NCBI GenBank assembly: GCA_054601695.1
Contig: BAAHQB010000371.1
Location: forward strand, 62,001-126,000
Source: Amorphochlora amoebiformis
Taxonomy: Eukaryota > Cercozoa > Chlorarachniophyceae
DNA: 64,000 bases
Reading direction: 5' to 3'
Of the stretch, positions 1-19,172 are shown in pieces. Numbering within the stretch: the stretch's first letter is position 1; each line of letters begins with the position of its first letter. The notes under the pieces were generated by a model that saw only the letters and a list, made by a program, of their open reading frames with translations, did no database searches and was not told the DNA's origin. The position numbers and the translations under genes are program-made.

Positions 1-36
1 TATATGTATACATATATATATACACGTGTCATGTAG

Positions 37-257
37 TTCCGACGGACAGTACGGAAGCGCTCTTAGCTATTTCAGAACTGTTGGTACATATTACTATATA
101 TTACTATATATATATATATATATGTATATATTATATTATATTATATAATATAGTGTACATATTATATAGTGTATATGTAAAGAGGTATCTATTTGTATAC
201 TGATATATGTGAACATATGTCTCATACGTAAATATATTATGCAGAAAGGTTGGTGAA

Positions 258-314
<57 letters not shown>

Positions 315-488
315 TATATATATATACATTATATATACAATAAATTTATATTTGTAATATATATATATATATTTATATGTAATATGTATATATATATATA
401 TTTACATATATGTGTTTATATATATATCTATATATATGTATATATATATATAATTTATGTTATGTATATATATAGTATCTAATATGCT

Positions 489-525
<37 letters not shown>

Positions 526-586
526 AGTAGAATTCTTATTAGTACAATTCTTATGGAAGAATAGATTTAAAACGATATAATATATA

Positions 587-659
<73 letters not shown>

Positions 660-824
660 CGTATGTACATACATATGTAAATGTATATCTGCATATATTT
701 TCTTTTTCATATTCCCTTGCATACATATACATACAACTATATATATATACATACATACATATACATACACATACATATATATATACATGTATATAAAACG
801 CACACACACACACATATTATATAC

Positions 825-872
<48 letters not shown>

Positions 873-897
873 GTGTGTGTGCACATAAATATGGCTG

Positions 898-947
<50 letters not shown>

Positions 948-1058
948 ATGTATGTATATGTATTCTGTTTTTTCAAGGGAAAAGGATTAACTTAGTACGG
1001 TTTCTTACCAAGGAGGCTATATCCCCTGGCCTCCGGGTTATGAACCGCTTTTGGGAGG

Positions 1059-1114
<56 letters not shown>

Positions 1115-1153
1115 CATATATAGTTACATATACTTGTATATATGTGTAAATAT

Positions 1154-1206
<53 letters not shown>

Positions 1207-1234
1207 CATGTGGGTGTGTGAGAGTGTGTGTGGG

Positions 1235-1277
<43 letters not shown>

Positions 1278-1280
1278 CAT

Positions 1281-1359
<79 letters not shown>

Positions 1360-1381
1360 CTGTGTACATATCTTTACATCT

Positions 1382-1419
<38 letters not shown>

Positions 1420-1497
1420 ATATATCTATACATATATATATATATTTATATATATCAGATGAGATTATTCAAGAACAATCCTCTTAAAGTCATCGGA

Positions 1498-1542
<45 letters not shown>

Positions 1543-1629
1543 ATATATGTATATCAGATGAGATTATTCAAGAACAATCCTCTTCAAGTCATCGGAAAAG
1601 AAGTTGAACAAGATTGGCCTGAAACGTGT

Positions 1630-1675
<46 letters not shown>

Positions 1676-1678
1676 GTC

Positions 1679-1715
<37 letters not shown>

Positions 1716-1902
1716 TTGTGTTCGTATATATGTTGTATTAGTATTATTATTATTGTTATTATTATTATCATTATTATTACTGTTATAATATATTATATAT
1801 ATATATAGATACATATATATATATATATATATATGTGTATATTATATATATATATATATATGTATGTATATGTATATATATGTATATATATTATAAATAT
1901 AA

Positions 1903-1944
<42 letters not shown>

Positions 1945-2049
1945 TATATATATTTTCATATAAAGAAATAAGAGTTAATATTTATAATATTTGTGTTTGT
2001 ATATGTTCTGCTTTTATACATGCATAAATATAATATATATATATATATT

Positions 2050-2093
<44 letters not shown>

Positions 2094-2221
2094 TTATATT
2101 TGATGTATATATGTATGTGTGTATGTATGTATTCATGTAATCTATATTATGTATATGTATGTATATGCGTATATGTATGTGTATGTGTATGTATGTATGT
2201 GAATACATGTATGTATTAATT

Positions 2222-2275
<54 letters not shown>

Positions 2276-2450
2276 GTGTGTGTGTGTGTGTATCTGTGTG
2301 TATAGATATTCATATAAATATGTCTTTATATACATGTACTTATATATTATATATACATATATATATATATACATATTATATATATACATATATATATATG
2401 TATATTTATACATATATATTTAAAATACACACACACACAAGCATAATAAT

Positions 2451-2495
<45 letters not shown>

Positions 2496-2640
2496 CATAC
2501 ATACATATACGTATACATACATACATTCAGAAAGACGCGGACCGGTAGCCTGGGAGGCTACTTCCTTGCACAATCCTATGGTACATAAATATATACATAT
2601 AACATATATATATATATGTGTGTATATATATATATATGTA

Positions 2641-2676
<36 letters not shown>

Positions 2677-3544
2677 TACGTAACATACCAATCTAGTAAA
2701 ATCTGCTGTTCGAGTTTCCAAGTCGGTCGAGCCCCTCAGTACTTCCCCAACCCTAACCCTAACCCTAACCCTAACCCTAACCCTAACCCTAATCCTAACT
2801 TTCAAGCCGTATCATCTCTCAATCCATAACCTAGCCATATCCCTACCATATCTTCCAACCCTAACCCTAACCCAAACATGAGTACTACCACTATCCCAAC
2901 CCTAACGCTAACGCTAACCCTAACCCTAACCCTAACCCTAACCCTAACCCCTAACCCTTATCTCACCCGAGATTGTGGTACTACACCTAACCCTAACCAA
3001 AGTCCTATTCCTAATCCAATTATAATCCGCAGATATCTACGAATTCTCAAGACGGTAGATCTTACCATGCCTGAGCCTCAAATAAGCTCTCAGACCGAAA
3101 AAAAAAAAATAAAAAAACGGAAAAATGTCTAAACCCTTGCCCTCTCTAAATACCTCGGGCTTTTCTAACCCTAGCCCTCTAATACCCCCCCCCAAGGAGT
3201 CGCATCGGAGAGATTTCTTACCCTAACCCTCACCCTCTCTACTATCGCCTGTTAGGCCGAACGGATTGGAGGATTTTAGGCGATTTTCCCTCAGGTATCT
3301 GGTTCCACCCGTGGAGAGGTGGGGCGAGTGGGAGGGCAAGGTTGCGAGCGAACCCGACGGGGAGAAAACGGACGGGTCAGTGCGAGTTTCGGTGGGGCTA
3401 AGGGTGTGTGGTTGGAGGTGGAGGTCGATTCAAGTGCCGAGAAGGGGCTGTATTTTTTTTTTTTTTCTTTTTTTTTTCATGAGTTTTTCTCTTTTTTTGC
3501 TGGATTTTTTTTTCTCTGGGTTGTTCCCTGTTCTTCTTGCAAGT

Positions 3545-3619
<75 letters not shown>

Positions 3620-3936
3620 TCCCCACGCTCTCTCTTCTCTCTTCCGCTGTCTCACTCTCTCTCTCTCTCTCAGGGAAACAAACGGTTAGGGTTGAGGCTT
3701 AGGGTTAGGGTTAGGGTTAGGGTTAGGGAAGAATAGCGGAGATCACGACCCGGTTCTGGGACGCGGCTAAATTTTCTAAAAAAAATAAAAATTGTGTAGA
3801 TGTGTGTACGTAGTGTATATATATACATATATATATATATATATGATAGTATATATATATATATATATATATTTATAATACATGTAATTATTTATGATAT
3901 AGGCCGGATTCTCGTACAGGGCTCCATGCACGGACG
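37..3936 (+). CDS. 5' candidate exons of unknown gene 1 (start lies left of the window)
   Basis: Six short open islands with splice sites lie in (TA)n sequence: 37-83, 996-1057, 1558-1625, 2529-2578, 2697-2738 and 3903-3936. Each is preceded by AG and followed by GT. A phase-consistent reading gives peptides such as [84 protein letters not shown] and [11 protein letters not shown] do not recognise the family. Several islands are open in two frames, and the junction from 3903-3936 to the next exon (4879) does not keep phase in this reading. An alternative donor after 2724 would give [11 protein letters not shown] for 3903-3936 and restore it. So either a splice site is misread or two genes are present. 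The first 44 nt of exon 1558 also occur at 1459-1502, where one reading frame has a stop. Confidence 0.4.
2747..3729. repeat. Telomere-like arrays flanking a GC-rich island
   Basis: CCCTAA repeats lie at 2747-2794, 2853-2876 and 2898-2956. TTAGGG repeats lie at 3683-3729. Between them are poly-A, poly-C and a GC-rich stretch (3200-3460) with a chance open frame, followed by poly-T, TA and CT tracts. The whole sits in the presumed intron 2739-3902 of gene 1. Confidence 0.75.
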
Positions 3937-3958
3937 GTATTTATATATATATATATAC

Positions 3959-4009
<51 letters not shown>

Positions 4010-4025
4010 GTTATTATATATATAT

Positions 4026-4079
<54 letters not shown>

Positions 4080-4247
4080 TATTTATACATATGCAATTAC
4101 ATTTATTAAGCATTTTACATTTTCATATATTACGTATGCATATGTATATGTATGTATATATATATATATATATATGTGCGTATATTATGTATGTATATAT
4201 ATATATATAAACATGTATTAAGAGTATGTATTACACATACTTGTGTA

Positions 4248-4299
<52 letters not shown>

Positions 4300-4530
4300 A
4301 CAACATACGGGTAAAATCCAAACATATATGCTTTTATACACGTATACAATTATATACTATGAAATATATTCATCATATACTTATATATATGCTTACACAC
4401 ATAAACAATTGTAATACAAAAATATGCATGTTTACTTATACAATTATGTTCTATGAAATATATACATGTACTCAATATGCTTATACATTTACACAACAAC
4501 GTACTATATACGTATATACGCGTACATATG

Positions 4531-4599
<69 letters not shown>

Positions 4600-4646
4600 A
4601 ATATATATAAATATATATATATGTATGTATAAGATGTAGATATATT

Positions 4647-4682
<36 letters not shown>

Positions 4683-4686
4683 TATA

Positions 4687-4741
<55 letters not shown>

Positions 4742-4831
4742 ATATATGTATGTATAAGATATAGATATATTTATATATATACATATATATATATATAGGT
4801 ATATATATACATGTGTGTATATACATTATAC

Positions 4832-4863
<32 letters not shown>

Positions 4864-4878
4864 ATATTACATACACAG

Positions 4879-4966
4879 GAAATGTGTGCATCTATAGGGG
4901 TATTACACTACATTAACGGTGGTTTCACTCAATGGATACGCAAGTACAGGTATATAATATACAATA

Positions 4967-5010
<44 letters not shown>

Positions 5011-5122
5011 CATATAAATATATACAATACATATATATATATATATATATATATGTGTGTATGTATATATATTAGATACCTGTCTTACGTACCCATTGAG
5101 TGGCCGCCATAAGTATAGCGAT

Positions 5123-5173
<51 letters not shown>

Positions 5174-5213
5174 TGTATGAAAATGAATTTGTTATATATA
5201 TTTATATATATAT

Positions 5214-5275
<62 letters not shown>

Positions 5276-5718
5276 TGCAATATCTATATGTAATGTACAT
5301 TGATACATACACATATATAGATATAAATAAATACAAACATGCATCTATAGATACTTATATGCATAAAGATATTCTCATCTCTCTTCCTATCTCTCTCTCT
5401 CTCTTTCTTTCCCCTCTTCTGCCTATCTTTCCTCTATTTCCCGCTGTCTTTAACCTCTCCCTTTCTCCCTTCTCTCTAACTCTCTTTCTATCTCTCTCCT
5501 CTCTCCCTCTCTGCCCCCTCTCTCTCTGCCCCCTCTCTCTCTTCTCTCTCTCTCTCTCTTTTCTTTCTCTCTCTCTCTTTTCTTTCCCTCTCCTCTCTCT
5601 CTGCTCTCTCTCTCTGTCTTCTCTTTCTTTCTCTGTGGTCTTTCTCACTATTGCCTGTGTGTGTGTGTGTGTGTGTGATCGCTCTCTCTCTCTATCTGTG
5701 CGCCCTCTCTTCTCTCTC

Positions 5719-5749
<31 letters not shown>

Positions 5750-5823
5750 ACTCTCTCTCTCTCTACTCTCTCTCTCTACTCTCTCTCTCTCATCTCTGTG
5801 CTTTTCCTCTCTCTCTTCTCTCC

Positions 5824-5869
<46 letters not shown>

Positions 5870-6130
5870 CATGTTCTCTTCCCATTATTTCTCTGCTCTC
5901 TCTCTCTCTCTCAGAGTATGCTCTCCCCCCTTGAGTTCTCTCTCTCTTTCTGTGCCCTCTATCTTCCTCTCTTCTCTGTCTCTCTATCTTCTCTCGCTAA
6001 TTTTTTTTTTCTCTCTCTCTCTCTCTGTGTGATCTCTCTGTATGTGCGCTCTCTCTCTCTGTGTGTGCGGTCTCTTACTCTCTGCTCTCTCTCTCTCTTC
6101 TGTTTCACTCTCTCTCTCTCTTATATATAT

Positions 6131-6220
<90 letters not shown>

Positions 6221-6281
6221 AATATTATATATATATATATATATATATTCTTACTCTCTTCTTTATCTCTCTTCTGTCTCA

Positions 6282-6327
<46 letters not shown>

Positions 6328-6370
6328 TCTTACTCTCTTCTTTATCTCTGTTCTGACTTTCTCTCTCTCA

Positions 6371-6432
<62 letters not shown>

Positions 6433-6674
6433 TATATATATATATATATATTATATTATATATATATATATCCCTATCTCTGTCGCTTTCTCATCCATTT
6501 TTCTGCTTAGTTTTACTTTTTGTTTTTCTGAATTTTCTGAATTTTCTGAATTTTCTGAATTTTCTGAATTTTCTGAATTTATGTAGGCGTCTTGGAAATT
6601 TCTCCGACTTTTTATTCGGGTCATATGTTGCCATGTATATATATATATATATATATATAATATAATATAATATA

Positions 6675-6713
<39 letters not shown>

Positions 6714-6795
6714 CATATGTACATGTATACATGTGTGTGTGTGTGTGTATGAGTGTGTATTGTATATTTATATGATATGTGCATGTATGTATATG

Positions 6796-6842
<47 letters not shown>

Positions 6843-6879
6843 ATGAGTGTGTATTGTATATTTATATGATACATGCATG

Positions 6880-6917
<38 letters not shown>

Positions 6918-6970
6918 GTAGATATGTGTTTATATGTATTATGAAATTGAAAGATTGAATGCATGTATAC

Positions 6971-7029
<59 letters not shown>

Positions 7030-7237
7030 GTACGAATATTATATACCTATATATACATACATATATATACACATATATATATTATATACATATATATATA
7101 TATTATATATATACTACATATAATTTTCTATATAGTAACCTACGTATCTCGGTCCCTCCTCCAGTAGCATACGTATTTGTCATTGTAGAAGTCTATACAT
7201 ATATAAATACATGATTACATAAATATAATATATATAT

Positions 7238-7281
<44 letters not shown>

Positions 7282-7316
7282 ATGATATTCTATACATACA
7301 TACGTACATATATATG

Positions 7317-7377
<61 letters not shown>

Positions 7378-7448
7378 ATATAATATTTATATATATATTA
7401 CATAAATATATCTATTTATAATATATAAGTACTCTTCATCTATACACA

Positions 7449-7516
<68 letters not shown>

Positions 7517-7727
7517 TATACCCTATCTTCCTGCCTCAGAGAGATCCCCCTTCGACTACAATTCCCGAAGGATTCCCGAAAAGTTATTTTCCGAAATAAT
7601 ACCCGGCAAATGGCCCATTTCTACCTCCGGATGATGGCTACGGTAACGTAGCTAACACGGTGTTTTTTTGGAGTTTTTGTTAAGCTATGTTTTAAGGAAT
7701 TCGTTGATCAAAAGTAGCACATATGTG

Positions 7728-7769
<42 letters not shown>

Positions 7770-8091
7770 AGTGTATATATGTAAATATATATGTATATAT
7801 ATATATATATATATGTATATAATACATATATATATATATATATATGTATGTATACATATATCTGTGTATATAATATATGCATATGCATATATGTATACAT
7901 ACACATACATACACATACACATACATGAATATGTATATATATATACATATATATATGAATATATGTATGTATATATATGTAAATATGAATATATATATAT
8001 ATATATATATGTATATGTTGTGATCAGACAGCCAGCAAGGAGGATGTCGACACGAATGCGAACCTTACACTAAATGGAGTATTAAGAGTGG

Positions 8092-8140
<49 letters not shown>

Positions 8141-8328
8141 TGTATGTATATGTGTATATATATTGCAATTATATATGTCTAAATATATACATACATATAT
8201 ATATATATATATACAAATATATACATATACACATGTATACATACATATATATACACACATATATGTATGTATATATAAATAACCTATTTGTATTACTACG
8301 AAGCTTACGTTAAATGGGATATCAATAG

Positions 8329-8362
<34 letters not shown>

Positions 8363-8497
8363 ATATATATGGATATATATATATATATATATATATATAT
8401 TACAATTTTATGTAATGTAATGTAATATATCTGGTATATATATACACATGTATACGTACACGTATTTATGATGTGTAAAATCTATCTATAACTACAC

Positions 8498-8530
<33 letters not shown>

Positions 8531-8670
8531 ATATATAATATATATATACATATGTATATATATATTATATAATATATATATATATGTAATATAATATATA
8601 TATATAAATATTTATATACATGTATATAATATATATATATATATATTATATCTACATGTGTATATGAATG

Positions 8671-8703
<33 letters not shown>

Positions 8704-9297
8704 TATATTTAAATATATAAGTATATGTATATAAATTTATGTATTTAAAAATATATGTATATATATATAGATATGTAGATATATGACTTATATAAACATT
8801 ATACATTATAGATATATATATATATATATATACATATAAATACACATATATATAAATATATATATGAATATGAATTTTACGTAAATGTACGTAATATAAC
8901 TCAGATCACAGTATATGTAATTTACGTAATATAACTCAGATCACAGATGTGGTACTCATTTTGGAGTCGGATATATATATATATATATATATGAACATGA
9001 ATTTTACGTGAATTTACGTAATATAACTCAGATCACAATATATGTAATTTACGTAATATAACTCAGATCACAGATGTGGTACTCATTTTGGAGTCGGCTC
9101 CCGAATTCAAGCCCCCCAAAACCTATCCGGATATGTCATTGGTAAGAGTAGTATCTTACATATTATACGTATACATATATATATATATATATGTATATGT
9201 ACATTTATATATATATATATATATGTTACATATATACACTCTTATATTTATATATATATATATATATATATGTATGTAAATTATGTATACGACATGT

Positions 9298-9338
<41 letters not shown>

Positions 9339-9362
9339 TTTATTATATCCGTGTACATACAC

Positions 9363-9419
<57 letters not shown>

Positions 9420-9637
9420 TTCCCGCCTTCCAGGTGGGATCGAATCCGGAGAAATCCGCTTTCGGAGACAGAAAAGAAGGCGTCTTTACTGCAGATCTCA
9501 TCGGCGCAGCCATCGAGAGGGATAACGTTAGTGCTGCAGGTGCCAGTTTACCGCCGGTGTGGGGCCGGGAGGAGCGGGAGAGAAAAGTGGCGAGGAATCG
9601 GCATCATTATTGTTCTTCAGATGACATTCCGTATTGA
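4879..9637 (+). CDS. 3' exons of unknown gene 1
   Basis: Exons: 4879-4949, 6587-6634, 7540-7642, 8028-8090, 9067-9141 and 9434-9637 (TGA). Phases agree at every junction. The peptides are [19 protein letters not shown]..., [35 protein letters not shown]..., [40 protein letters not shown]... and a 68-codon last exon ending [12 protein letters not shown]. No known domain is recognised. The protein reads as soluble and mixed in charge. Three of these exons have edge copies in a neighbouring intron: 8299-8330, 8940-8970, and an inverted one at 5072-5107. The copy at 8299 keeps the peptide NLTLNG through synonymous differences, which supports the chosen frame. Exon 6587-6634 overlaps an opposite-strand open frame, and I prefer the exon because its phase fits both neighbours. 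The gene is convergent with the Abitram gene. Confidence 0.6.
5072..5107 (-). repeat. Inverted, diverged copy of the 3' edge of exon 4879-4949
   Basis: On the minus strand the segment reads CACTCAATGGGTACGTAAG followed by a GTATCT donor. The exon has CACTCAATGGATACGCAAG followed by GTATAT. It lies in the intron downstream of the parent exon. Confidence 0.65.
5373..6120. repeat. Imperfect (CT)n array
   Basis: About 750 bases of CTCTCT with TTT, CCC and TGTG interruptions lie in a gene 1 intron. The open frames here (Leu/Ser or Arg/Glu) are artefacts. Confidence 0.9.
6522..6580. repeat. 9-bp tandem repeat (GAATTTTCT)x6
   Basis: About six copies end directly before the exon at 6587. The T-rich units may serve as the polypyrimidine tract of its acceptor. 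On the other strand they read as repeated KFR in a chance frame (6634-6491). Confidence 0.75.
8299..8330 (+). repeat. Copy of the 3' edge of exon 8028-8090
   Basis: CTTACGTTAAATGGGATATC parallels CTTACACTAAATGGAGTATT of the exon. The parent donor GTATTA corresponds here to GTAATA. It lies 210 bases downstream across TA sequence. Confidence 0.65.
8868..9097 (+). repeat. Duplicated block of about 103 bp with the 5' edge of exon 9067-9141
   Basis: The blocks 8868-8970 and 8994-9097 are nearly identical. They contain TAACTCAGATCACAG words and the first 31 bases of the exon (ATCACAGATGTGGTACTC...). The first copy then breaks into (TA)n and the second runs on into the full exon. Confidence 0.85.
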
Positions 9638-10201
9638 TCACTGATCATCTAATTCAATCCTGAATATATATGTGTATATATAATATATATCTAGATATAT
9701 ATATATATAATTAAAGAAATATATCATAGTAGAATCATAGTCACTAGATCTAGTAGATATGTATGGGGCTATTTTACTCCGTCTAGTCCGTAGTCATGTT
9801 AATACATATCATTGGTGGCGTATTAGTACTTGGTCACTGATGGCCCCACCAAGTAAGCTTAACCTTTATCGTTACTGGTCGAGCATGAATATCACAGTCA
9901 TATCATGACTATTAGCGTCAAAACTATCGAGTCATAATTGTATTTCATCCAGGCTGTGAATCGAGCATTAGCTACCAATCATCTATAGATCATAGTAAAA
10001 TCTAGGCCACACGCCTATTGTGATAACTATCTGAGAGTAGATCTAGTAGATTATCTAGATTATTACTAATGAAGTTATGACATATTATCTGTAGACGAGA
10101 TAATATTTTTTTAGATTTTTGGTTACTAATATCTGGAGTGTCATCATGGTAATAACTAAGAGTAATTGTTAACTTTCACAGCCACAATCGGGCCATTCCG
10201 A
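9638..10201. other. Convergent intergenic gap between gene 1 and Abitram
   Basis: This is 564 bases of ordinary-composition DNA with only a short TA tract (about 9668-9715). It contains many CTAG, GATC and TAGATC words, including CTAGATCTAGTAGAT around 9746. No open frame, RNA gene or clear polyadenylation signal could be identified. The same kind of sequence occurs in the other convergent gaps. Confidence 0.6.
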
Positions 10202-15721
<5,520 letters not shown>

Positions 15722-16154
15722 CCTGAGGGTTACATTCGATTAGAAGGTGAAGCGATCTCGGCGCAGTGGCTCGGATAGAATGATCCTCATACGTTCAGAT
15801 GTATTTCTAAATTGCGCCACCAACTCACGGCTGTCCAAGGTCCCAATGAGATCTGATTTATACGATGATGACTAGTTCCCTGTTGCACTCTCAGTTCCCT
15901 GGCCAAACTGCGCTCCTGGTTGTGGTCTCTTTCTTTTTTTAAGGAAGGTGCGCACTCATTTTTTGAGTCTTGGGACGTCTTGGGACGCTTATTCGGTGGG
16001 ATATCATCCTTCGACTGTTTGAAACGCTTCATTATCCCCCGGTCTGCCCCTAAAGCCTCCGATGAAGACTTCTATCAACTCGCGTCAACCCGTGCGTTGC
16101 TCCCATGTGTCCCGCCACTGTCCCTTCGAGAACGACAGTTACAGATTGCCCCCA
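15722..16154. promoter_or_regulatory. Divergent spacer (bidirectional promoter region) of Abitram and RABL2
   Basis: These 433 bases separate the two start codons, so both promoters and 5' leaders must lie here. The spacer has no TA array, in contrast with the introns. No TATA box or other motif can be assigned with confidence. Confidence 0.45.
15787..16032 (-). CDS. Small basic open frame between Abitram and RABL2
   Basis: An 81-codon open frame starts MKRFKQSKDDIPPNKRPKTS and contains an NLS-like KRPK. It lies in the divergent spacer, in the same direction as Abitram and just upstream of the Abitram ATG, so it may be 5' leader sequence or chance. No homologue is recognised. The second half (HHRINQISLGPWTAVSWW) does not look conserved. 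Confidence 0.2.
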   Translation of the reverse strand: MKRFKQSKDDIPPNKRPKTSQDSKNECAPSLKKERDHNQERSLARELRVQQGTSHHRINQISLGPWTAVSWWRNLEIHLNV

Positions 16155-16905
16155 ATGGAGTCTGCCGTTTCGGGTAGTCGCCAACCAAAAAAAGCAGTCC
16201 AGATTAATGATGGGATTACTGAGGATGTTTTCCTGTTTTGTTCTTGTGTTTGTATGTTGTATCACATGGTGAGGCATATTTAAAATTCAGGGGCCGGGTC
16301 GCAGGCGGAGAAGAAAGGAAAGGATGTCAAGCCTGGACTTAAAATAATATTGCTGGGGGAATCGGGTGTGGGGAAATCAAAGTGAGTATATGTTGGGGCT
16401 TGTTGGGTTGTACGATAGTGTGAGAGGGAGTCCAATTTGGAGAGAGATTCGAGTCGTGGCTAGTACCTAGAGTGACAGTGAGATTCCTTCTTCACAGGCT
16501 CATCGAAAGATACCTCATGAAGGAGTACGTACCAGTAAAAAATTCAACATACGCCCTAACTATCTTCAAACATAAGGCTGAGATCGATGGTAAAAAGGTA
16601 TATGAATATCAATGGCACCATAATAATGTTGCCTCCAATCGTGACCGAACATACTGCATAGATCGACGTCGATTTCTACGATACAGCCGGTCAAGAGCGC
16701 TTCGCTACTATGCATCCCTCGTATTATTTTCGAGCGCAGGCATGTGTAATGGTGAGCATATTATTCCTATTAACTTTAGCTTGGTAAAAATTTATGGAAC
16801 ATATCCATGGTATGATATATGTACATAGATGTATGGCATTACATGTACTAGCATATGCATATACACTAACAACAACACTAATACTATATAATATGTATAT
16901 ATGTT

Positions 16906-16952
<47 letters not shown>

Positions 16953-17000
16953 TATTTAGGTATATGTAATTACTTACACATATGTCTCCATTGTATAAAT

Positions 17001-17034
<34 letters not shown>

Positions 17035-17795
17035 TTATATGTATGTATATATTATATTATATATATAATATATGTATACGTACGTTTAGTATGCATATAT
17101 AATATTCCAGGTATTTGACGTGACTAGAAAGATAACATACAAGAATCTTATGCAATGGCACAAGGAGCTCAAGGAGCATCGCCCCGACATACCGGTCATA
17201 GTTGTAGCCAACAAGATCGACGAGAACATGAAGGCGACATCGAAAAAGTTTAAATTCGCCACCGAGAGAGGGGTAACTAATTCTCTCTGATCTCTCGCCT
17301 CTATGCACCTACATATTAGGCTAGTATACATGTGCACGCATCTATCTGTACATAGTACACAATTGATTATGTAATTATACATATGTATAGTTTAAGCTAT
17401 TCTACTGCTCCGCCGCAGATGGGACGAACGTTGTCAAAGTCTTCAAGGTTTCTACAATATATATGTAATTCTCACAGTAAATAACTATAATAACATATAC
17501 ACACAAATATTTTTTAATATACATTTCACAATATTTATATGTAGGAAGCTATCCGTCTCGCTGTAGAGAACTCTCAGAAACCCTCTGACGACTTCACTGA
17601 GGAGGTTATGAGAACTATAGAGTACTTCGACGAGAAGGTTTTCTTTAGTACTACATTTTACCTCCCTATCTCTCTTTACAGCTCTCCTCTTTGTAGTTAA
17701 ACATTTAAGTTATTGTTCTTACTCTTCAGGAAAAAGCAGAAGCTTACAAAAAGGAATCCGAAAATGTTTCTAATAAAGAAGAGGAGAAGGCTTGA
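16155..17795 (+). CDS. RABL2: Rab-like protein 2, ciliary small GTPase
   Basis: Eight exons: 16155-16173, 16291-16381, 16498-16597, 16662-16751, 17111-17272, 17391-17447, 17545-17637 and 17730-17795 (TGA). The CDS is 678 nt, 225 aa; human RABL2 is about 228 aa. G-protein motifs are in order: P-loop GESGVGKSK (about residues 29-37), STYALTIFKHKAEIDGKK around switch I, YDTAGQERF (switch II), VVANKID (base recognition) and CSAADGTN (G5). The RABL2 signatures KSKLIERYLM, MHPSYYFRAQACVMVFDVTR and KVFKEAIRLAVENS are all present. The C-terminus is acidic and lysine-rich and has no prenylation cysteine, as in the family. RABL2 works with IFT-B at the ciliary base, so the organism very probably makes a flagellum. 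Its introns are mostly short and ordinary; only intron 4 (16752-17110) holds long TA tracts. Confidence 0.95.
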
Positions 17796-18049
17796 AGAGT
17801 CACGGATGGTATAAGCTTAATCATTCGTCTAACTCAAACTTTCAACTAGCCATGGCTACTAACCCTGTTAGTATTTACAGCTAGACCTGGGCGTTCATAG
17901 TGACTCAACTTGATAATTGAATTTACTATAGTGTGTAATGTCATGAGCTAAGTGCGTTGCCTGAGTCAACTTGGAACGTGCAGTGTACGTTTGATTAAAG
18001 TGTAGCCATTTTTACCACTGTCTAGACTGTTGTTCCTTGTATATTACAC

Positions 18050-18100
<51 letters not shown>

Positions 18101-19172
18101 ATAATACTACTAGTACCATATATTACTATTTGATATACCGTACATGTGTTTATCAACATATGTATATCAGTACACGATACTAATCTAGACAATGATTACG
18201 CAACGTCATTTACTCCGCGGTATCGACTTCTGAAGTATACCTCATCTGAATCTGATTGCATTTGTCAAAAATACGTATGCACTTTCGTAACACCCGTTGC
18301 AGTCATAAGTTTTGAGAGAATCTCGTGGCTCTTGGTCATTTCTAACCTGCTAACTTGGAGCTGAATTGAATAAGTCCAGTTGCTAGCACTGGGTCCAGAA
18401 TGTTATTATCAGATGTCATACCACTACCTACAAATCCTAAACACCTTCAGGCCCGATCTCGGCCCCCAATGCCTCCCCATCACACTGTCTGGGACAACGG
18501 AAGGACAAAGAAGTGTTACGACTAACTTTACCTAATAAAAATGAATCTCTTAGCCGGCTTTTTTGGGTGAAAATGAGTGTCGAAATCATGGCCGACGACC
18601 GTTCAAAGTCAGTGGAGAGAGACTCCCTCCCAGCCAGAGACACACATCTGTGGACTTGTGGGCGTGCTGAACGATAATATTGACAAATATAAATATGAAA
18701 CCTATTTTTTCCCACCGAAGAATACCTCTTTGGGAGTTGGCATAATGATATGGGACCAAATCTTGCAGACTTTAAGATCAACTTGGGCCAATCATAACCC
18801 CCCTACCTAGGCTATCAATTATTTCATGATATGCGTACGACCTGACGTGTAAACGGTACACACCTGATAAATTATCTAGTACATGAACAATTGTATAGGC
18901 TTAACCTAAGTTACGGCTGGCTGTGTACGGCATCAACAAGTCATGTTTTTCCTAAATTACTGCTACTTACTAGACTTCCTATGCCTGAGTTATCGATTCC
19001 GGCGATCATCAAAAGATCACGATGACTAAGTCCGAAGAGCTAGTCCTGATCTACCAGCTGGACTCGATCTAAACAGCTGGCTGAATCTGAGCTGGTCGTC
19101 AATATATATTAATGGTACCAGGTCCGCTATTTTAAATTGTATAATTTATAGGAGATGCATATCGCTAACTAG
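17796..19172. other. Convergent intergenic gap between RABL2 and the fucosyltransferase-like gene
   Basis: About 1.38 kb holds a single TA tract near 18051-18092. The rest is ordinary DNA with CTAG and GATC words. A 29-codon open frame (18588-18677) begins MADDRSKSVERDSLPARDTH and ends CGRAER. A longer opposite frame (18437-18781) looks random. No RNA gene is recognised. Confidence 0.5.
18588..18677 (+). CDS. Possible 29-aa small protein or exon relic
   Basis: The ATG-to-TAA frame encodes a hydrophilic peptide with the segment DTHLWTCGRAER. Its composition looks more like coding DNA than its surroundings, but the frame is short. There is no splice-site support and no recognised family. It may be a relic. 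Confidence 0.15.
   Translation: MADDRSKSVERDSLPARDTHLWTCGRAER

Noticed and set aside
3266-3736. 156-codon open frame in the GC-rich island
   Set aside because: It runs into poly-T, (TA)n and TTAGGG sequence, and no splice sites or family support it.
5057-5112. Plus-strand exon reading [11 protein letters not shown] with a stop
   Set aside because: It is the reverse complement of a copy of exon 4879-4949, so the reading is accidental.
6491-6634. 47-aa basic ORF with KFR repeats on the minus strand
   Set aside because: The plus-strand exon 6587-6634 fits both neighbours in phase, and the KFR repeat is the 9-bp microsatellite read backwards.
7136-7190. Possible exon reading [16 protein letters not shown]
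   Set aside because: Exons 6587-6634 and 7540-7642 join in phase without it. With it, a non-first AG would have to be used at 7544. A cassette exon is not excluded.
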